In this document: piece after piece, positions 23,379-26,024 of the stretch
Position numbering within the stretch: position 1 is the first letter of the stretch
How the letters are laid out: every line of letters begins with the position of its first letter
DNA from: JAJDNW01 sp039714495
Lineage (GTDB): Bacteria > Desulfobacterota > Desulfobacteria > Desulfobacterales > B30-G6
Direction of reading: 5' to 3'
Assembly (NCBI GenBank): GCA_039714495.1
Contig: JBDLJD010000051.1
Coordinates: 1 to 26,024 of the forward strand
DNA length: 26,024 bases
Translations under genes and position numbers: made by a program
Notes under the pieces: model-generated
What the model saw: the letters and a program-made list of their open reading frames with translations, nothing else
What the model was told of the DNA's origin: nothing
Databases searched by the model: none

Positions 23379-25687
23379 CACTCCCTCCCGCTCGCTTTGT
23401 CTGCATCGGGGTCAATTTTGCCGTCTTGAACCACAACACCGCGCCGGGTCAACTCCTTCCGGATGCTGTCGGCACGCTGCCAATCACCGTCACGCCTTGC
23501 CGATTCCCTTTCCTCTATCAGTTTGGCAACACCTTTGTCGCGGCTTATGTCGCCGAGTTCGAAGAAATTCAGAACCGTGTCGATACTTCTGAAGATTTCC
23601 AGAACCCGGGCGGCTCCGGACGCGTCGATCTTCCCTTCTGCAATCAGTTTGTTGATTATCTTGATCTGCTTGAAGATGCTGGCAATGGCCGCCGAGGTGT
23701 TGAGGTCATCATCCATGGCGCCCACGAACCCCTGCTTGATATCGTATACAAGCTGATCCACTTCAGCACCGGTCTCACCTCCGCTCACCCCCTTAAGTCT
23801 GTTGACACACGCATCGATGCGCTTCAATGCCCGCCTGGCGTTTTCAAGCCTGGACAGAGAGTAGTGTACTGGTTTACGGTAGTGGGCCGTTATGAGCCAA
23901 TAGCGTATCTCCCGCCCGGTATACCCTGCCTCCATCAGGTGCTCGATGGACAAATCGCTGCCTTTGTCTTCCATCTTCTTGTTGTCCACCAGAACCCTGT
24001 CACAGTGAACCCAGTACCTGGCAAGCGGTTTTCCTGTCAATGAACCGGCAATGGCGATCTCGTTTTCGTGGTGCGGAAACATCAGCTCCCGACCGGCGGT
24101 GTGAATATCATAGCTTTCCCCCAGGTGGGCCATGGCCATGGCCGCACACTGGATGTGCCATGAGGGACGGACGTTGCCCCAGTCGGTCTGCACGAAGATG
24201 CCCCGCTTCAGCTCGGACAGTTTGGATCGTTTCAGCAGCGTAAAATCCCTGGGATTGTCCTTCTCATATTCATCCAGATCCACGGTGGCGCCGAGTCTGA
24301 TTTTATTCAGATCGATCCCTGAAAGCTGACCGTATGCCGCAAACTTGGAAATATCGAAATAGATGGACCGTAATTTCTCGTAGGCATACCCCTTGTTAAC
24401 CAGCCTGCGCACCAGGGACACCATTTCGCCGGTATGTTCACTGGCCCGGGGGTAATTGTCCGCCGGGCGCACACCCAAATATTTCAGGTCCTCCTGAAAA
24501 CGGCCTATGTGCCCCCCGGTGAATTCGGCCAGTTCCATACCCGCCTGTTCCGAGCCTTCGATGGTCTTGTCGTCCAGGTCGGTGATGTTCATGACGTGTT
24601 TCACATCATACCCCCGGAACGACAGATAACGGCTCAACAGATCTGAAAAGACAAAGCGCCGGCATTCCCCCAGGTGTATCCGGGCATAGGCGGTCAGGCC
24701 GCAGGAATACATGGAAACCTTTCCCGTCACCTGTGGCTCGAAGGGCTCTTTGCTGCGGCTGAGGGTGTTGAACAGCCGCAGGTCGATTTTCTCACTGACG
24801 GTAAAAAGAGATGTGCTGAGATAGCGTTCTCCGCTGTCGGGCAAAATGGCAACGATGGTGCCGGAGGTCATTTGGGCGGCTTCTTTCAGGGCGGCCACCA
24901 TGGCGGCGCCGCTGCTCATCCCCACGAATATGCCCTCTTCCATGGCCAATTGCCTTGCCATCTCGAAGGCGGGTTCGTCCTCAATATTGACAATTTTGTG
25001 CAGTATTGTTTTATCAAATATTTCAGGGTGATAGGACTCTTTCATATTCTTGAGACCCTGAATCTTGTGACCCAGGTAAGGCTCTACGCCGATAATCTGG
25101 ACAGCGGGATCATACGCCTGCATGCGGCGGGAAAGGCCCATGAGTGTCCCGCTTGTGCCCAGCGTGGCCACTACCTTGTCCACACTGCCGCCGGTCTGCT
25201 CCCATATCTCCGGAGCCGTGCCGTGATAGTGGGCCTGCCAGTTGGCTGCATTGTTGAACTGATCCGTCATAAAATAGATGTCTGGATTTTCCCGAACCAG
25301 GCGGTAAACCTCTTCGATGGCGCCGTCGGTGCTTAAATGCCCGGGTGTCAGGAGGATTTCCGCTCCCCTCGCCCTCAGAATCATCTGCCGTTCGGCGCTG
25401 GCGGATTCCGACATGGCCAGAAGCAGCCGGTAACCTTTCACCGCACACACCATGGCCAGGCCGATCCCTGTATTGCCGCTGGTGGCCTCGATAACTGTTT
25501 TGTCACGGGTCAGCTCTCCCGATTTCTCTCCGGCCTCGATCATATAGAGGGCCGCCCGGTCTTTGATGGATCCGCCCGGATTCATATACTCCAACTTCGC
25601 CAGCATGGTCACATCCGGGTTCGGGTTGAGACGCTTGATCTCCACCAGAGGCGTATTACCTATTTTATCCAGTATGTTATCGCTCAT
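23378..25687 (-). CDS. Fused cysteine synthase / cysteinyl-tRNA synthetase-like protein
   Basis: One 769-residue chain joins two enzymes. Residues 1-295 are a PLP-dependent cysteine synthase: Lys42 in NPGGSIKDR, SGNTG (70-74), GTSGT (177-181), and DSGERYLST near the end. It makes cysteine from O-acetylserine and sulfide or a relative. Residues about 303-769 align along their length with cysteinyl-tRNA synthetase, from LFNTLSRSKEPF and YSCGLTAY to FPHHENE and the C-terminal helices. Zinc/cysteine ligands are kept (Cys329, Cys514, His539, Glu543). The ATP motifs are altered: HIGH reads HLGE (338-341) and KMSKS reads KMEDK (571-575). It may be the genome's cysteinyl-tRNA synthetase or a derived enzyme; that is not decidable from this window. 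No frameshift is visible and both halves are full length. Confidence 0.93.
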   Translation of the reverse strand: MSDNILDKIGNTPLVEIKRLNPNPDVTMLAKLEYMNPGGSIKDRAALYMIEAGEKSGELTRDKTVIEATSGNTGIGLAMVCAVKGYRLLLAMSESASAERQMILRARGAEILLTPGHLSTDGAIEEVYRLVRENPDIYFMTDQFNNAANWQAHYHGTAPEIWEQTGGSVDKVVATLGTSGTLMGLSRRMQAYDPAVQIIGVEPYLGHKIQGLKNMKESYHPEIFDKTILHKIVNIEDEPAFEMARQLAMEEGIFVGMSSGAAMVAALKEAAQMTSGTIVAILPDSGERYLSTSLFTVSEKIDLRLFNTLSRSKEPFEPQVTGKVSMYSCGLTAYARIHLGECRRFVFSDLLSRYLSFRGYDVKHVMNITDLDDKTIEGSEQAGMELAEFTGGHIGRFQEDLKYLGVRPADNYPRASEHTGEMVSLVRRLVNKGYAYEKLRSIYFDISKFAAYGQLSGIDLNKIRLGATVDLDEYEKDNPRDFTLLKRSKLSELKRGIFVQTDWGNVRPSWHIQCAAMAMAHLGESYDIHTAGRELMFPHHENEIAIAGSLTGKPLARYWVHCDRVLVDNKKMEDKGSDLSIEHLMEAGYTGREIRYWLITAHYRKPVHYSLSRLENARRALKRIDACVNRLKGVSGGETGAEVDQLVYDIKQGFVGAMDDDLNTSAAIASIFKQIKIINKLIAEGKIDASGAARVLEIFRSIDTVLNFFELGDISRDKGVAKLIEERESARRDGDWQRADSIRKELTRRGVVVQDGKIDPDADKASGRE

Positions 25688-25825
25688 AATGTGTTACCAG
25701 GCTGAAGACTGAAGTACCTTGTTGATTTGATGTATGGGCATGTCGTCCAGGGCATCAGCCCTGCCGAGCCACCGCCCACTGATGACTCATTCGGTCAAGT
25801 CCTGATTAAAAGTTGAAATTACTGG

Positions 25826-25845
25826 ATTCCCGCCTTCGCGGGAAT
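25826..25845. repeat. dRS3-like palindrome ATTCCC...GGGAAT
   Basis: ATTCCCGC (25826-25833) and GCGGGAAT (25838-25845) are perfect arms around CTTC, with TGG before and GAC after. It fits the ATTCCC-N8-GGGAAT form known as dRS3 in Neisseria, where it serves as a target for mobile elements. Confidence 0.7.
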
Positions 25846-25909
25846 GACGTCAAAGGACGTTTTAAGACTTTTTGCGAACCCATCAATATTGGATATTGGG
25901 TTCTGTTTT

Positions 25910-25937
25910 CTCCCTACTGCCTACTACTTACTCCTTA
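25910..25937 (-). repeat. Heptamer array, four units (island C)
   Basis: The units are CTCCCTA, CTGCCTA, CTACTTA, CTCCTTA in register. Read on the transcribed strand they are TAAGGAG, TAAGTAG, TAGGCAG, TAGGGAG. The array lies 10 bases downstream of the edge gene's stop codon. Confidence 0.75.
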
Positions 25938-25947
25938 CCAATATAGC

Positions 25948-26024
25948 CTACACCTTAAACGCTTCCGCCAAAGCCATCCGAATTTGATCCCACACCGCGG
26001 ATTCTTCCCCGGCGGCATCGATCA
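25948..26024 (-). CDS. 3' end of an unidentified gene (partial)
   Basis: An open frame enters from the right edge and stops at TAG (25948-25950). The 24 visible residues end DQIRMALAEAFKV, a charged amphipathic helix. That is too little to assign a family. Codon use looks like that of the neighbours. It lies on the same strand as the CysK-CysS fusion, separated by repeat island C. Confidence 0.5.
   Translation of the reverse strand, partial: IDAAGEESAVWDQIRMALAEAFKV

Larger units (their letters stand above)
25688..25947. repeat. Intergenic repeat island C
   Basis: This 260-bp gap lies between the partial gene's stop and the fusion gene's start. It holds CTGAAGACTGAAG near 25702, a dRS3-like palindrome (25826-25845), the word CAATATTGGATATTGG near 25884 that matches (reverse complement) text in island A, and four CTNCYTA heptamers (25910-25937). 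No gene is supported here. Confidence 0.75.

Noticed and set aside
24674..25336. 220-residue open frame antisense to the cysteine synthase half
   Set aside because: The composition (His/Gly-rich) is typical of an antisense shadow; the sense strand carries all enzyme motifs.

Overview
The window reads as a piece of chromosome from a Gram-negative anaerobe. I infer Desulfobacterota, probably near the Desulfobacterales. The basis is indirect: a lipoprotein signal, RNase J beside FtsK, a 2[4Fe-4S] ferredoxin with strong upstream signals, a hybrid kinase with an HD-GYP regulator, a 3-hydroxyacyl-CoA dehydrogenase, and intergenic repeat words I associate with that group. No 16S rRNA or other marker is present to prove it. 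I see no rRNA, tRNA, CRISPR array, transposase or prophage gene.

Layout. Positions 127-3419 (+): a phosphotransferase-fold kinase, a DUF3783-like protein, a small lipoprotein and ornithine carbamoyltransferase. Positions 3508-6846 (-): a short DnaJ-type co-chaperone, a 3-hydroxyacyl-CoA dehydrogenase with a second C-terminal segment, a HIT hydrolase and a YcgN-type cysteine-cluster protein. Positions 6940-10204 (-): an ABC importer of the NMT1/SsuA/ThiY type, ordered secreted unknown protein, ATPase, permease, substrate-binding protein; the first three overlap and the last is separated by a repeat island. Positions 10390-13070: a GT4 glycosyltransferase overlapping a methyltransferase (+), then a convergent second methyltransferase (-). 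A perfect 62-bp palindrome covers the end of the first methyltransferase. Positions 13190-18196 (-): FtsK, RNase J, a PlsC-type acyltransferase and a small unknown protein; the last three overlap start-to-stop. Positions 18337-22019 (+): a hybrid histidine kinase with two receiver domains and an Hpt domain, translationally coupled to a receiver/HD-GYP regulator. Positions 22076-25687 (-): a ferredoxin, an unknown protein, and a single 769-residue polypeptide joining cysteine synthase to a cysteinyl-tRNA synthetase-like domain. The 3' end of one more minus-strand gene runs off the right edge.

The most unusual items are these. First, the CysK-CysS fusion: its synthetase half keeps the zinc/cysteine-binding residues but has altered versions of both ATP-binding signatures (HLGE and KMEDK), and an unknown gene overlaps its stop codon. 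Second, three intergenic islands each carry exactly four in-register heptamers of consensus CTNCYTA, which read as TARGNAG (Shine-Dalgarno-like) on the transcribed strand; each lies downstream of a minus-strand stop codon. Third, the 62-bp perfect palindrome at 12319-12380. Fourth, an 11-bp-arm hairpin fills the leader of the DnaJ-like gene. The islands also hold two palindromes resembling widespread dispersed repeats (a dRS3-like ATTCCC...GGGAAT and a GGGCGAAC...GTTCGCCC stem).
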